Shown in pieces: positions 16,646-25,449 of a stretch of DNA of 39,131 bases. Position numbers and translations under genes: made by a program. The notes below the pieces were generated by a model that worked only from the letters and a program-made list of their open reading frames with translations, was not told the origin of the DNA and did not search any database. Source of the DNA: Phycisphaerae bacterium (GTDB lineage Bacteria > Planctomycetota > Phycisphaerae > Phycisphaerales > UBA1924); contig JAUHXM010000020.1 of NCBI GenBank assembly GCA_030426605.1, forward strand, positions 1 to 39,131, read 5' to 3'. Within the stretch, counting starts at the first letter, position 1; every line of letters begins with the position of its first letter.

Positions 16646-17392
16646 GTGCGGATCGGCGTGATCATCCCGGTGTACAACGAGCAAAACGTGCTCCGCGCGA
16701 GCTTCGACCGGCTCGCCGCCACGCCGGCGCCGAGCGCCCCGGGCGGCACCCCGTGCGAGCGGACCTTCTACCTCATCGACGACGGCTCGACCGACGGGTC
16801 CGACGCGATCATCGCCGAGCTCGCCCAGCGCGACGACGTCCGCGCTCTGGGCGGAACACCCAACCGGGGCAAGGGGCACGCGCTGGCCCTCGGCTTCGCC
16901 GCGGCAGTCGAGGATGCCTGCGACGCGCTGATCGTTCAGGACGCCGACCTCGAGTACGACCCCGCCGACCAGGCGAGGGTCCTCGCGCCGATCATCGCCG
17001 GCCGCGCCGACGCCGTCATCGGCACCCGCTTCCTGGGCCAGACCCACCGCGTGCTCTACTACTGGCACTCGATCGCCAACCGCGTGATCACCATCTTCAG
17101 CAACATGCTCAGCAACCTGAACCTCACCGACATCGAGTGCGGGTTTAAGGCCTTCTCGCGCGACGTCGCGGCGCGGATCACGATCACCGAGAACCGCTTC
17201 GGCGTCGAGCCCGAGTTCGTCGCCAAACTCGCGAAGATGCGCCTGCCCGAGGGTGACGCCACGCGGGCCTTGCGCATCTACGAGGTGCCCGTGAGCTACG
17301 CCGGGCGGACGTACGCCGAGGGCAAGAAGATCGGGTGGAAAGACGGCGTCGCGGCGCTCTGGGCGATCGCGAAGCACAACGTGCTCGGGTGA
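16646..17392 (+). CDS. Family 2 glycosyltransferase, dolichyl-phosphate-mannose-synthase-like
   Basis: 248 residues from a GTG at 16646 (protein begins RIGVIIPVYNE); no ribosome site is obvious, and a TTG about 30 bases upstream is an alternative. The GT-A fold signature is clear: IPVYNEQNVL, LIDDGSTDGSDAII, NRGKGHALALG, then the DxD metal site QDADLEYDP, and GTRFLGQ. The family transfers a sugar from a nucleotide sugar to a polyprenyl phosphate or similar acceptor at the cytoplasmic face. No C-terminal membrane helices are present, so it is the short, soluble form. The gene stands alone between two long palindromes and converges on purK. The sugar and acceptor cannot be read from the sequence. 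Confidence 0.9.
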   Translation: MRIGVIIPVYNEQNVLRASFDRLAATPAPSAPGGTPCERTFYLIDDGSTDGSDAIIAELAQRDDVRALGGTPNRGKGHALALGFAAAVEDACDALIVQDADLEYDPADQARVLAPIIAGRADAVIGTRFLGQTHRVLYYWHSIANRVITIFSNMLSNLNLTDIECGFKAFSRDVAARITITENRFGVEPEFVAKLAKMRLPEGDATRALRIYEVPVSYAGRTYAEGKKIGWKDGVAALWAIAKHNVLG

Positions 17393-17412
17393 ACCACCTT
17401 GGCACACGCTTC

Positions 17413-17489
17413 CGTGCCACCGACCCGTCCTCGGGTCAGTGCGGAGTCCGTGTTCATACGCACTGACCCGAGGACGGGTCAGCGGCACG
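17413..17489. repeat. Palindromic intergenic repeat between convergent genes (GACCCG...CGGGTC family, copy 1)
   Basis: A 22-bp perfect stem (17422-17443 with 17459-17480, 15-base loop) is extended outward after a short mismatched stretch by CGTGCC/GGCACG. Each arm is itself a small palindrome (GACCCG, 4 bases, CGGGTC), so either one long hairpin or two small ones can form, as in REP/BIME elements. It fills the gap between the glycosyltransferase stop (17392) and the purK stop (17492), a natural place for a two-way terminator. It shares CACTGACCCGA, then CGGGTCAG, then GGCACGA with the element at 23402-23431. Confidence 0.85.
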
Positions 17490-17491
17490 AA

Positions 17492-18604
17492 TCATCCCAC
17501 CACGCGGGTGTACCGCTCCAGGCGCTCGTGCAGCTCTTTGGGCGTGTCCGCCGTGATCGTCACGTGCCCGACCTTCCGCCCGGGGCGCGGCGCCTTCTCG
17601 TAATCGTGCAGCACCGCGCCGGGGACCGCCGACACCCGCGACGCCTCGGGTAGCTCCCCGATCGCGTTCACCATCGCGCTGGGCTTGGCGGGCGTGGTGT
17701 CGCCCAGGTCCATCCCGAGCACCGCGCGGATGTGGTTCTCGAACTGGCTCGCGGGCGCACCCTCGATGGTCCAGTGCCCCGTGTTGTGCACGCGCGGCGC
17801 GATCTCGTTGGCGACGAGCCGCGCGTCGCCGTCCGACCCGATCTGGAAGAACTCGACCGCGAGCACGCCGACGTAATCGAGCCGTTCCATGATCGCGCGG
17901 GCGGCGGACTCCGCCTGCTCCCGCAACGCCTCGGGCACGTTCGGCGCGGGCGCCGTCGTCACGCGCAGGATCCCGCCCCGGTGGACGTTCTGCGCGAGCG
18001 GGTAAAACCGGCAGTTGCCGTTTGATGCACGCACGCCGATCACGCTGAGCTCACGCTCGAACCCGACGAAGGCGTCGAGGATCGCCGGGGCGCCCGCGAT
18101 CGCGCGCCAGGCGTCGGCGATGTCGTGCGCGCCGGAGATCAGGAACTGCCCCTTGCCGTCGTACCCCAGCCGCCGCGCCTTCAAAAGCGCGGGCTCGCCC
18201 ACGCGCGACAGCGCGCTCTCGATCCGGTGCTCCGCGTCCACCGCGACGGATGTCGGCGACGCGATGCCCAGCTCGCCGAACAGCTTCCGCTCGTTCAGCC
18301 TGTCCTGCGCCACGCGCAGCGCCTCGGGCGTCGGGTGCACGGGGAGCGTCTCGGCGATCCGCTCGGCAGCCTCGACGGGCACGTTCTCGAACTCGTACGT
18401 GACGACGTCGCACCCCTCGGCGAGCGCGGCGAGCGCCTTCGGGCTCGTGTACGCACCCAGGATGTGCGTGGTCACGCGCCCCGCGCTGGCGTGCTCGTCC
18501 GGATCGAGCACTTTCGTGCGCACGCCGAGCGTCTTTGCGGCGTCCGCGAGCATCCGCCCGAGCTGCCCGCCGCCGAGGATGCCGACCATCGGGCCGTCGG
18601 GCAT
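17492..18604 (-). CDS. purK: 5-(carboxyamino)imidazole ribonucleotide synthase PurK
   Basis: 370 residues, ATP-grasp enzyme of purine synthesis: AIR plus bicarbonate plus ATP gives N5-CAIR. The N-terminus VGILGGGQLGRMLADAAKTL is the family's opening; YEFENVP, KARRLGYDGKGQ (ATP-grasp loop) and the late metal-site block EFF...EIAPRVHNTGHWT are all present. The start at 18604 lies 3 bases after the purE stop, so the two are co-translated in the usual purE-purK order. The length is normal. The gene converges on the glycosyltransferase, with the palindrome in between. Confidence 0.96.
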   Translation of the reverse strand: MPDGPMVGILGGGQLGRMLADAAKTLGVRTKVLDPDEHASAGRVTTHILGAYTSPKALAALAEGCDVVTYEFENVPVEAAERIAETLPVHPTPEALRVAQDRLNERKLFGELGIASPTSVAVDAEHRIESALSRVGEPALLKARRLGYDGKGQFLISGAHDIADAWRAIAGAPAILDAFVGFERELSVIGVRASNGNCRFYPLAQNVHRGGILRVTTAPAPNVPEALREQAESAARAIMERLDYVGVLAVEFFQIGSDGDARLVANEIAPRVHNTGHWTIEGAPASQFENHIRAVLGMDLGDTTPAKPSAMVNAIGELPEASRVSAVPGAVLHDYEKAPRPGRKVGHVTITADTPKELHERLERYTRVVG

Positions 18605-18607
18605 GGT

Positions 18608-19105
18608 TCACGCGTCCTTACGCGGGTCGGGGTTGTCGAGGACCGTCTGCGTCTGCTGCGCGCGGAACGCGGCGAGCTTGTCGGCAATCTCGGGCCTGCC
18701 GCGCGCGACGATGGACGCCGCGAGCAGCCCCGCGTTGGTCGCGCCGGCCTTGCCGATGGCGAGCGTCCCCACGGGCACGCCCGCGGGCATCTGCGCGATC
18801 GAGAGCAGCGAGTCCATCCCGCTCAGCGCCTTGGACTGCACCGGCACACCCAGCACGGGGAGCTCGGTCAGCGACGCGATCATGCCCGGCAGGTGGGCCG
18901 CCCCGCCAGCGCCGGCGATGATGACCTCGATCCCGCGCGCCGAAGCGCCCTTGGCGAACTCGACCATCAATTCTGGGGTTCGGTGCGCGCTCACGACACG
19001 CACCTCGTGCTCCACGCCGACGCGCTCGAGCGCCTCGGCGGCGAACTCCATCGTGCCCGCCCAGTCCGACCGGGACCCCATGACCACCGAGACGATCGCT
19101 GCCAT
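18608..19105 (-). CDS. purE: N5-carboxyaminoimidazole ribonucleotide mutase PurE (class I)
   Basis: 165 residues. It converts N5-CAIR, made by PurK, into CAIR. Class I hallmarks are GSRSDW near the N-terminus, SAHRTPE (catalytic His), [12 protein letters not shown], and PVLGVPVQ. The length matches the family (~160-170). It starts 15 bases after the stop of the secreted duplicated-domain gene and ends 3 bases before purK, so the three probably share a transcript. The presence of PurK next door fits class I rather than the class II enzyme, which uses AIR directly. Confidence 0.96.
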   Translation of the reverse strand: MAAIVSVVMGSRSDWAGTMEFAAEALERVGVEHEVRVVSAHRTPELMVEFAKGASARGIEVIIAGAGGAAHLPGMIASLTELPVLGVPVQSKALSGMDSLLSIAQMPAGVPVGTLAIGKAGATNAGLLAASIVARGRPEIADKLAAFRAQQTQTVLDNPDPRKDA

Positions 19106-19120
19106 GCCCGATCCTATCCG

Positions 19121-20128
19121 TCACTCGATCTCGAGCGTCTTCTCGATGAACATGTACCCGGGATCGATGACCTCGGCCGCGCCGTCCGCCGAGATGAGTT
19201 GCACCTCGCGGAAGACGCCCTCGCCGACCTCCTCCACAACGACCCGCATGCGGTATTCCGTGCCGTGCGCGGCCCGGTACCGGATGACGACGCCCTCGCC
19301 CTCGAACGGCCCCCACGACTTGAGCGGCGCCCGCGCGAGCTCCTCGCCCGCGCCGAGCCGGTACTCGATCGTCGATTCGACCGCCTCCTCGGCGGTGCCG
19401 TCCCAGGAGAATTCCATCAGCCGGAGCACGCCGTCCGCGTGCGGGTAGATGTCCAGCCGGCGAACAAGGTCAGCCGGGTCCGCGCTGCCCTCGGCGGATT
19501 CCTCCCACGTCCAGTTGCCGGGCAACAACGCCTTGAACGCGCCGGACGACACGTAGTACCCGTTCGCGACGTCGGGCATCGCGCGGTCGGGCGTCGAGAA
19601 CTTGAGCGTGCCGAGGATCATTTCGAACCCGGGCATCACCTCCGGCTCGTCCTCGGCGCGGTAGACGAGCCGCAGGTCGGCGTTGAACCACTCCGTCAGC
19701 TCGACGACAAGGATCTCGACGACGTAACGCTCGTCCTCGAGCTCGAACGTGTACCACCGCCCGACACCCTCCCACGCGCCGAGTTTGGAGACCCGCTTGC
19801 CCCCACGCGGCGTGACCTCGAGCCAGTCGCTGAAGTTCTCCAACGCCGTCGCCAGCTCTTCTTCTGCCGAGCCCGACTTGGAGTACACGTTCACCGTCGC
19901 CTGCGCGTCGAACTCGGGCGGCTCGGCCTCGACAAGCCACGAGCGGGCTTGGTTGGACTCCTCCTCGTCCTCGTCCGAGCTGATCTCCCACCCCTCGGGG
20001 TGGTCGAACGAGATGATGGGCCCGGCGTGCCTGGATCGCGCCGCGTCGTCGGGTTGGGTCCGTTCCGCGTGCGCGGCGGGGGTGAGCAGCAACAGCACGA
20101 GGGCACAGCATCGGGTGAGCGTCGTCAT
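19121..20128 (-). CDS. Secreted protein with two PsbP/DUF1795-like domains, function unknown
   Basis: 335 residues from the ATG at 20128, directly followed by a signal peptide (MTTLTRCCALVLLLLTPAAHA); the longer frame upstream is a shadow of the lpxR-like gene. The mature protein looks like a tandem duplication of a ~135-residue module. The first runs from ISFDHPEGWEIS to GTLKF and the second from FKALLPGNWTWEE to EKTLEIE. Each has a GW or NW near its start, a K-x-G/W-G-P-like strand in the middle, and a closing 'GFEMILGTL' or 'GYMFIEKTL' strand. This resembles the Mog1/PsbP-like fold of secreted proteins, but I could not confirm it. It is rich in Glu and Asp. The function is unknown. It lies 15 bases before purE. 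Confidence 0.82.
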   Translation of the reverse strand: MTTLTRCCALVLLLLTPAAHAERTQPDDAARSRHAGPIISFDHPEGWEISSDEDEEESNQARSWLVEAEPPEFDAQATVNVYSKSGSAEEELATALENFSDWLEVTPRGGKRVSKLGAWEGVGRWYTFELEDERYVVEILVVELTEWFNADLRLVYRAEDEPEVMPGFEMILGTLKFSTPDRAMPDVANGYYVSSGAFKALLPGNWTWEESAEGSADPADLVRRLDIYPHADGVLRLMEFSWDGTAEEAVESTIEYRLGAGEELARAPLKSWGPFEGEGVVIRYRAAHGTEYRMRVVVEEVGEGVFREVQLISADGAAEVIDPGYMFIEKTLEIE

Positions 20129-20181
20129 GCCCGCAGCGTACCACCCGACCCCGCCGACGGATTCGGCCCGCGCCGAATGGG

Positions 20182-21285
20182 TCAGAACGGGCGGACCCAC
20201 CCGATGGTGAACGCCCCGAGGGTGTCGCGCTCGGACTGGGCCCGGTACTCGTGCGAGTAGATCGTCCACCCGTACCCGAGTTCGAGGTCGCCGCCCCAGA
20301 GATCGACCGCGGCGCGGACGCCGACCTCGAACTCGCCCACGAGGCGCTCGGGGTCGGTCGATCGCGAGTCCGCGAAGGTGTTGCCGTCCAGGAACATGTT
20401 GCGGCCCACGGCCCTCGCGCCCACGCGCGTGAAGAGGTACGCACCCCAGGCGTGCTCGTCGGACCACCCGCCCGTCGCGTCGCGGTAGTCGAGCATCCGC
20501 CCGGGCCCGAAGTCGGTCGGCAGGTGCTTGCCCACGCGCACGGTCAGGTCTGTGTTGCCGCGGATGAAGACGTTGCCCAGGTCGAACCCGAGGCGCGGGA
20601 TCGCGTCGAACTCGAGCCCGGCCCACTCGCCCACGCCCGTCTTCCACGAGCGCTGGTACCGGAAGTTGATCGCGAGCTCGTTGGCGAGCTGGGTGGACCA
20701 GCCCTTGGGCTCGAGCTGGTTGGGCAAGCCGTGCACGAACCGCTGGGCGTCTTCGGCGAGCGACCACGACCCGACGACGCCCACGTCGAGCTCGAAGTGG
20801 TCGTGCACGCGATCGGTGGCGCGCTGGAAGTAGACGCCCGCGTACAGGTACCCGGCGTACGGGCGGTCGTCGGGGTCCGGGTCGCGGACCTCGATGTCCG
20901 ACGCCGTGTAGATGTGCTGGGCGATCACGACGCCCATCGCGAGCTTCGCGTTGGGCCACTTGCTCGCGGGCGCGAGGAACTCGCGCGTCTCGGCGTCGAA
21001 CCCGGGGTCGAACACCAGGTCGATCTTCGCGCCCGAGGTGTAGTGCCGATCGTCGTCGTCGAAGGGCTCGAAGAACGACCCGTCGTTCTGGTGGGTGAGC
21101 AACGCGCCGCGGAAGGTCCAGCTCCGGTCCTCGTTCAGATCCGAGGCGTTCAGCGACAGGTCGGCGCTGAGCGCCTCGTCCGCGACGGGCTGCTCGGGCT
21201 GCGCCCACGCGCCGCCGGCGAGCAGCGCGAGGACCGTCGGGATCACGAAGCGTCCGTGCACGGGCGGAGGATACCCCGCCGGCAT
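20182..21285 (-). CDS. lpxR: LpxR-like outer-membrane lipid A 3'-O-deacylase (DUF2219 family)
   Basis: 367 residues from the ATG at 21285, or 359 from a GTG at 21261 that begins a cleaner signal peptide (HGRFVIPTVLALLAGGAWAQ); neither has a clear ribosome site. The family removes the 3'-acyloxyacyl chain of lipid A at the outer leaflet of the outer membrane. Conserved blocks are present in order: HQNDGSFFEPFDDDDRHYTSG (Asn-Asp pair and Thr of the active-site region), IAQHIYTASD, DDRPYAGYLYAG, GSWSLAEDAQRFVHGL (the His of the family) and repeated amphipathic strands ending TIGWVRPF. A terminal Phe is typical of an outer-membrane barrel. The gene follows acs by about 10 bases. The call rests on motif order and is good but not certain. 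Confidence 0.82.
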   Translation of the reverse strand: MPAGYPPPVHGRFVIPTVLALLAGGAWAQPEQPVADEALSADLSLNASDLNEDRSWTFRGALLTHQNDGSFFEPFDDDDRHYTSGAKIDLVFDPGFDAETREFLAPASKWPNAKLAMGVVIAQHIYTASDIEVRDPDPDDRPYAGYLYAGVYFQRATDRVHDHFELDVGVVGSWSLAEDAQRFVHGLPNQLEPKGWSTQLANELAINFRYQRSWKTGVGEWAGLEFDAIPRLGFDLGNVFIRGNTDLTVRVGKHLPTDFGPGRMLDYRDATGGWSDEHAWGAYLFTRVGARAVGRNMFLDGNTFADSRSTDPERLVGEFEVGVRAAVDLWGGDLELGYGWTIYSHEYRAQSERDTLGAFTIGWVRPF

Positions 21286-21295
21286 GTGGGCCGGG

Positions 21296-23272
21296 TCAGC
21301 TTTCGTCGGATGACGCCAATTTGGCGACCACCGACAGGTCTTCCAGGGTCGTCACGTCCTGCGAGATCTCGGTCTTGCCCGCCGCGATGTCGCGCAGGAG
21401 ACGCCGCATGATCTTGCCCGAGCGCGTCTTGGGGAGGCCCGCGGCGAACTTGATCAGGTCGGGCTTGGCGATCGCGCCGATGTCGTTGCCCACGTGCGCG
21501 CGGAGCTCGTTCTTAAGGCCCTCCCCGGGCTCGTGCCCCGGGCCGAGGGTGACGAACGCGGCGATGCCCGTCCCCTTGATCTCGTGGGGCATGCCAACGA
21601 CCGCTGCCTCGACCACCGCGGGGTGGGCGACGAGCGCGCTCTCGACCTCGGCCGTGCCGAGGCGGTGCCCCGAGACGTTAATCACGTCGTCCACGCGCCC
21701 GGTGATCCAGAAGTACCCGTCGTCGTCGCGCACCGCGCCGTCGCCGGGGAAGTACATGCCGGGCAGGCGTTTCCAGTAGGTATCCACGAACCGCTCGCGG
21801 TCGCCGAAGATCCCGCGGAGCATCGAGGGCCAGGGCTTGCGGATCGCGAGCAAGCCCTGCTCGCCGTTGGGGACCTCGTTGCCCTGCTCGTCCACGACCG
21901 CCGCGTCGATGCCGGGGAAGGGGAGGGTGCACGACCCGGGCTTGGTGGGCGTCGCGCCTGGGAGGGGCGTGAGCATGTGCCCGCCCGTTTCCGTCTGCCA
22001 CCAGGTATCGACGATGGGGCATACGCCGCGCCCGATGTGCTTGCGGTACCACTTCCACGCTTCGGGGTTGATGGGCTCGCCCACCGTGCCCAGCACCTGC
22101 AGCGTTGTCAGGTCGTGCTTGGCCGGGTGCTCGTTGCCCCACTTCATGAACGCGCGGATGGCGGTGGGCGCGGTGTAAAACTGCGTGACGCGGTGGCGCT
22201 CGACGATGTCCCAGAAGCGCGACGCGTCGGGGAAGTCGGGCCCGCCCTCGTACATGACGCTGGTGACACGGTTGGGAAGGATGCCGTAGAGGATGTAGGA
22301 GTGCCCGGTGATCCAGCCGATGTCCGCGGTGCACCAGTAGATCTGTTGCCCGTCGGGGATCATGTTGAACGTGAGCTTGCTGGTGTAGGACGTGTGGACC
22401 ATGTACCCGCCGGTGGTGTGCACGATGCCCTTGGGCTTGCCGGTCGAGCCGGAGGTGTAGAGCAAAAAGCTCATCGCCTCTGAGTCCAGCGGCACGCACG
22501 GGCAGTCGTCCGACGCGCCGCCCACCGCGTCGTGCCACCACACATCGCGGCCATTGATCGCGACGTCGTTCTCGCAGCGTTTCACGACGATAACCTTCTC
22601 GACCGCATCGGGCGTGCCATCGAGCGATTGACAGGCCTCGTCCACGTTCTCCTTGAGGGGGACGACCTTGCCCCGGCGCCACGAGCCGTCGCAGGTGACG
22701 ATGACCTTGGACTTCGCGTCCTTGACGCGGTCCACGATCGCCGACGAGCTGAACCCGCCGAAGATGACGGAGTGGACAGCCCCGATGCGCGCGCACGCGA
22801 GGCACGCGACGGCGAGCTCTGGGACCATCCCCATGTAGATCGTGACGACGTCGCCCTTCTTCACGCCCATCGCCTTCAGGGCGTTGGCGCACTTGGCGGT
22901 CTCGTTCTGCAACTCGCGGTACGTGATCCGCCGGACCTCGGGGCCGCTGTCCGGGTAGGGCTCGCCCTCCCAGATGATCGCGATCTGCTCTGAGTAGCCG
23001 TCGGCGACGTGCCGATCGACGGCGTTGTAGCACAGGTTCGTCTTGCCGCCGACGAACCACTTGGCGTCGGGCAAATCCCACTCGACGACGGTGTCCCACT
23101 TCTCGAACCAGTGGAACTCAGAGGCGACATCGGACCAGAAGCCCTCGGGGTCGTCGATGGATCGCTGGTGCATCGCGCGGTACGCGTCCATCGAGCCGAC
23201 GAGCCAGCTCAAGGCGCCGACGTCGTTCGCGGCGGGCGGGGCGTACGTCGGGACGGTCTGCTCGGTCGTCAT
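21296..23272 (-). CDS. acs: Acetyl-CoA synthetase (AMP-forming)
   Basis: 658 residues from the ATG at 23272, supported by GGGAGG 8 bases upstream; the in-frame start at 23341 adds 23 unrelated residues. It activates acetate to acetyl-CoA through acetyl-AMP. The adenylate-forming-family signatures are present: the P-loop [20 protein letters not shown] at about residue 267, the acetyl-CoA-synthetase-specific [28 protein letters not shown], and the C-terminal acetylation site [14 protein letters not shown] (Lys about 620), which is commonly controlled by protein lysine acetylation. The length matches the family (~650). It is preceded by the palindromic repeat at 23.4 kb and followed closely by the lpxR-like gene. 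Confidence 0.97.
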   Translation of the reverse strand: MTTEQTVPTYAPPAANDVGALSWLVGSMDAYRAMHQRSIDDPEGFWSDVASEFHWFEKWDTVVEWDLPDAKWFVGGKTNLCYNAVDRHVADGYSEQIAIIWEGEPYPDSGPEVRRITYRELQNETAKCANALKAMGVKKGDVVTIYMGMVPELAVACLACARIGAVHSVIFGGFSSSAIVDRVKDAKSKVIVTCDGSWRRGKVVPLKENVDEACQSLDGTPDAVEKVIVVKRCENDVAINGRDVWWHDAVGGASDDCPCVPLDSEAMSFLLYTSGSTGKPKGIVHTTGGYMVHTSYTSKLTFNMIPDGQQIYWCTADIGWITGHSYILYGILPNRVTSVMYEGGPDFPDASRFWDIVERHRVTQFYTAPTAIRAFMKWGNEHPAKHDLTTLQVLGTVGEPINPEAWKWYRKHIGRGVCPIVDTWWQTETGGHMLTPLPGATPTKPGSCTLPFPGIDAAVVDEQGNEVPNGEQGLLAIRKPWPSMLRGIFGDRERFVDTYWKRLPGMYFPGDGAVRDDDGYFWITGRVDDVINVSGHRLGTAEVESALVAHPAVVEAAVVGMPHEIKGTGIAAFVTLGPGHEPGEGLKNELRAHVGNDIGAIAKPDLIKFAAGLPKTRSGKIMRRLLRDIAAGKTEISQDVTTLEDLSVVAKLASSDES

Positions 23273-23355
23273 GGCGGTCGCCTCCCTCAAGGGACGGACC
23301 ATCATAGGGTTTGAGACCGTGGCGCTCATCCGAACCGACACGGGAAGCCGGGCGA

Positions 23356-23431
23356 ATGACCCTCCCGCGGGTCAGCGCGTGCTTGTGCGGTCCCCAGAAG
23401 ACACTGACCCGAAGCCGGGTCAGTGGCACGA
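23356..23431. repeat. Palindromic intergenic repeat between pilB and acs (GACCCG...CGGGTC family, copy 2)
   Basis: Two short palindromes stand about 30 bases apart: GACCC-TCCCGC-GGGTC in the left arm and GACCCG-AAG-CCGGGTC in the right arm (within 23404-23422). The two arms also pair imperfectly with each other. The right arm, 23402-23431, matches the one at 17461-17490 with only a few differences, including the flanking GGCACGA. It lies just beyond the pilB stop (23437), between two genes of the same strand, so it could end or stabilise the pilus operon transcript. It is less symmetrical than copy 1. Confidence 0.78.
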
Positions 23432-23436
23432 GCGGG

Positions 23437-25431
23437 TCAGGCGGAGGCTTCGGTGACGCGGAGCACTTCCTGGATGCTCGTGCGGCCCTCGGCGGACTTG
23501 GCGAGCCCGTCCTGGCGCAGTGACTTCATGCCGCGCTCCAGGCACAGACGCCGGAACTCGGCGACGTTCGGGTTGCGTGCGACAATATCGCGCAGCGAGT
23601 CGTCGATCGTCAGCAGCTCGTACAAGCCCACGCGTCCCGAGTACCCCGTGGAGCGGCACTTGTCGCACCCGTTGGGCGCCCAGAGCTGGTCGCACGGGAG
23701 GCCCTGCATCTCCAGGTACTCGCGCATCTCCTCGCTGGGCGTCTCCCGCTCCTTGCAGTGCTCGCACAGACGGCGCACGAGGCGCTGGGCCAGCACGCCG
23801 TTGACGGCGGCGCCGACCAGGAACGGCTCGAGCCCGATGTTCACGAGGCGTGTAATCGAGCTGGGCGCGTCGTTCGTGTGGAGGGTGGAGAGCACCAGGT
23901 GGCCCGTGAGCGCGGCCTGCACCGCCGTGTGCGCGGTCTCGTGGTCTCGGATCTCACCCACCATGATCACGTCCGGGTCCTGACGCAGCAGCGCCTTCAG
24001 CGCCTTGGCGAAGTCCATCCCGATCTTCGCGTGCGTCTGCGTCTGTGTCACACCGTCGAGGTGGTATTCGACCGGGTCTTCGACCGTGGAGATGTTGAGC
24101 TTGTTCTTGTCGAGCTGGCGGAGCGACGCGTACAGCGTGGTCGTCTTACCCGAGCCGGTCGGGCCCGTGACGAGCACGATGCCGTGCGGCGCCTTGACCT
24201 GATGCTTCCAGACATCGAGCGTGTTGTTGTCGAACCCGAGGTCGCCCAGCTCGACCTGGATCGAGCGTGTGTCGAGGATACGCATGACGACCTTCTCGCC
24301 GTACCCGCACGGGAGGGTCGAGACACGCAGGTCGAGCTTGCGCCCGCCCACGGTGCACCGGATGCGCCCGTCCTGCGGGACGCGTCGCTCGGAGATGTCC
24401 AGGTTCGCCATGATCTTGAGGCGTGACGCGATCGCGGCGCTCATGCCCGCGGGCGGGTTCATGGACTCGAACAGCAGGCCGTCGATGCGGAATCGCACCT
24501 TGAGACGCTTCTCGTTCGGCTCGATGTGGATGTCCGACGCGCCTTCCTTGACGGCCTGCTGGATGATGTAGTTCACGTACCGAATGACGGGCGACTCGCC
24601 CGCCTTCGCTTCGAGATCGACCGCTTCCTGCGACTCCGTCGCGGCGACCTCGACGTCGCCCTCGTCCACGTCCGCGAGGATGTCGTTGAGGTCCATGTCC
24701 TCGGACTCGCCGCCGCCGACAAGATCGATCGCGGCGTTCACGTCCCCCGCCGTCACGAGGACAAGCTTCATCGACGACACACCGAGGCGCGCCCGGATCT
24801 CGTCGAGGACGAACACGTCGTCCGGGTTCGTTGCGCCGATCACCACGCGCGAGCCCTCCTCGCGCAGCGGGACAACCATCCGGTCCTTGCAGAAATCGAC
24901 GCCGAGGCGCTGGATCAGCCGTCCGTCCACGCCGCCGTCGAGCCCGGCCTCGAGGTCGATGCGCTCGAAGGGGACACCCGCCATCTCGGCGCGTGATCCC
25001 TGCACGTCGGCCTCGTCGGCGCCCTGCTCGATGAGGACGTCCGCGAGGTTGGTGCCCGGGGTCTGCCGAACGACGAGCGTCGCCGCGGCGAGTCGTTCGG
25101 CGTTCACGATGCCGCGCGAGACCAGCAGCTGGCCCAGGTCCGTCGCCGCCTGCTCGGCCGTGACGAGCCCCTCCTCGGGCGTGTAGATGGTGCTCGACGC
25201 ACTGCCCACGCTCGACCGGCGCTCGGCGGCGCGCTTGTGCTTCACCGCCGGGTCGTCGTCGTCGATCGGCTTGCCGTCCGTGCCGAACCGGCGCTGCCCG
25301 GAGGGCATCGCGGGCAGCGGGCTGAACGACCGCTCGGACTTGTCCACGCGGTGCGTCTTCTTGGGCCCGGACTTGGAGGGCGAGCCGCCCACACCGAGCT
25401 CGGAGAGGATGTCGTCGATGTCCTTGGGCAC
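23437..25431 (-). CDS. pilB: Type IV pilus / type II secretion assembly ATPase (PilB/GspE)
   Basis: 664 residues from a GTG (25431) with GGAGG 6 bases upstream. It is a hexameric cytoplasmic ATPase that powers pilin or pseudopilin polymerisation. A linker of ~60 charged residues (SPSKSGPKKTHRVDKSE) leads to an MshEN-type N-terminal domain (LGQLLVSRGIVNAERLAAA), and then the motor. The Walker A is GPTGSGKTTT (about residues 415-422), followed by the Asp box, the Walker B VIMVGEIRD and the His box. The zinc-binding tetracysteine is C-x2-C (CEHC, ~555) and C-x2-C (CDKC, ~587). It is the last gene of the pilM-N-O cluster, which favours the PilB role over a stand-alone GspE. The platform gene pilC, a secretin and pilins are not in the window. 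Confidence 0.92.
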   Translation of the reverse strand: MPKDIDDILSELGVGGSPSKSGPKKTHRVDKSERSFSPLPAMPSGQRRFGTDGKPIDDDDPAVKHKRAAERRSSVGSASSTIYTPEEGLVTAEQAATDLGQLLVSRGIVNAERLAAATLVVRQTPGTNLADVLIEQGADEADVQGSRAEMAGVPFERIDLEAGLDGGVDGRLIQRLGVDFCKDRMVVPLREEGSRVVIGATNPDDVFVLDEIRARLGVSSMKLVLVTAGDVNAAIDLVGGGESEDMDLNDILADVDEGDVEVAATESQEAVDLEAKAGESPVIRYVNYIIQQAVKEGASDIHIEPNEKRLKVRFRIDGLLFESMNPPAGMSAAIASRLKIMANLDISERRVPQDGRIRCTVGGRKLDLRVSTLPCGYGEKVVMRILDTRSIQVELGDLGFDNNTLDVWKHQVKAPHGIVLVTGPTGSGKTTTLYASLRQLDKNKLNISTVEDPVEYHLDGVTQTQTHAKIGMDFAKALKALLRQDPDVIMVGEIRDHETAHTAVQAALTGHLVLSTLHTNDAPSSITRLVNIGLEPFLVGAAVNGVLAQRLVRRLCEHCKERETPSEEMREYLEMQGLPCDQLWAPNGCDKCRSTGYSGRVGLYELLTIDDSLRDIVARNPNVAEFRRLCLERGMKSLRQDGLAKSAEGRTSIQEVLRVTEASA

Positions 25432-25449
25432 GTCTCGCCTCCGCGGTGC

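Noticed and set aside
18125-20260. 711-residue plus-strand open frame over purK, purE and the duplicated-domain gene
   Set aside because: It crosses three genes with clear motifs on the other strand; no ribosome site or domain.
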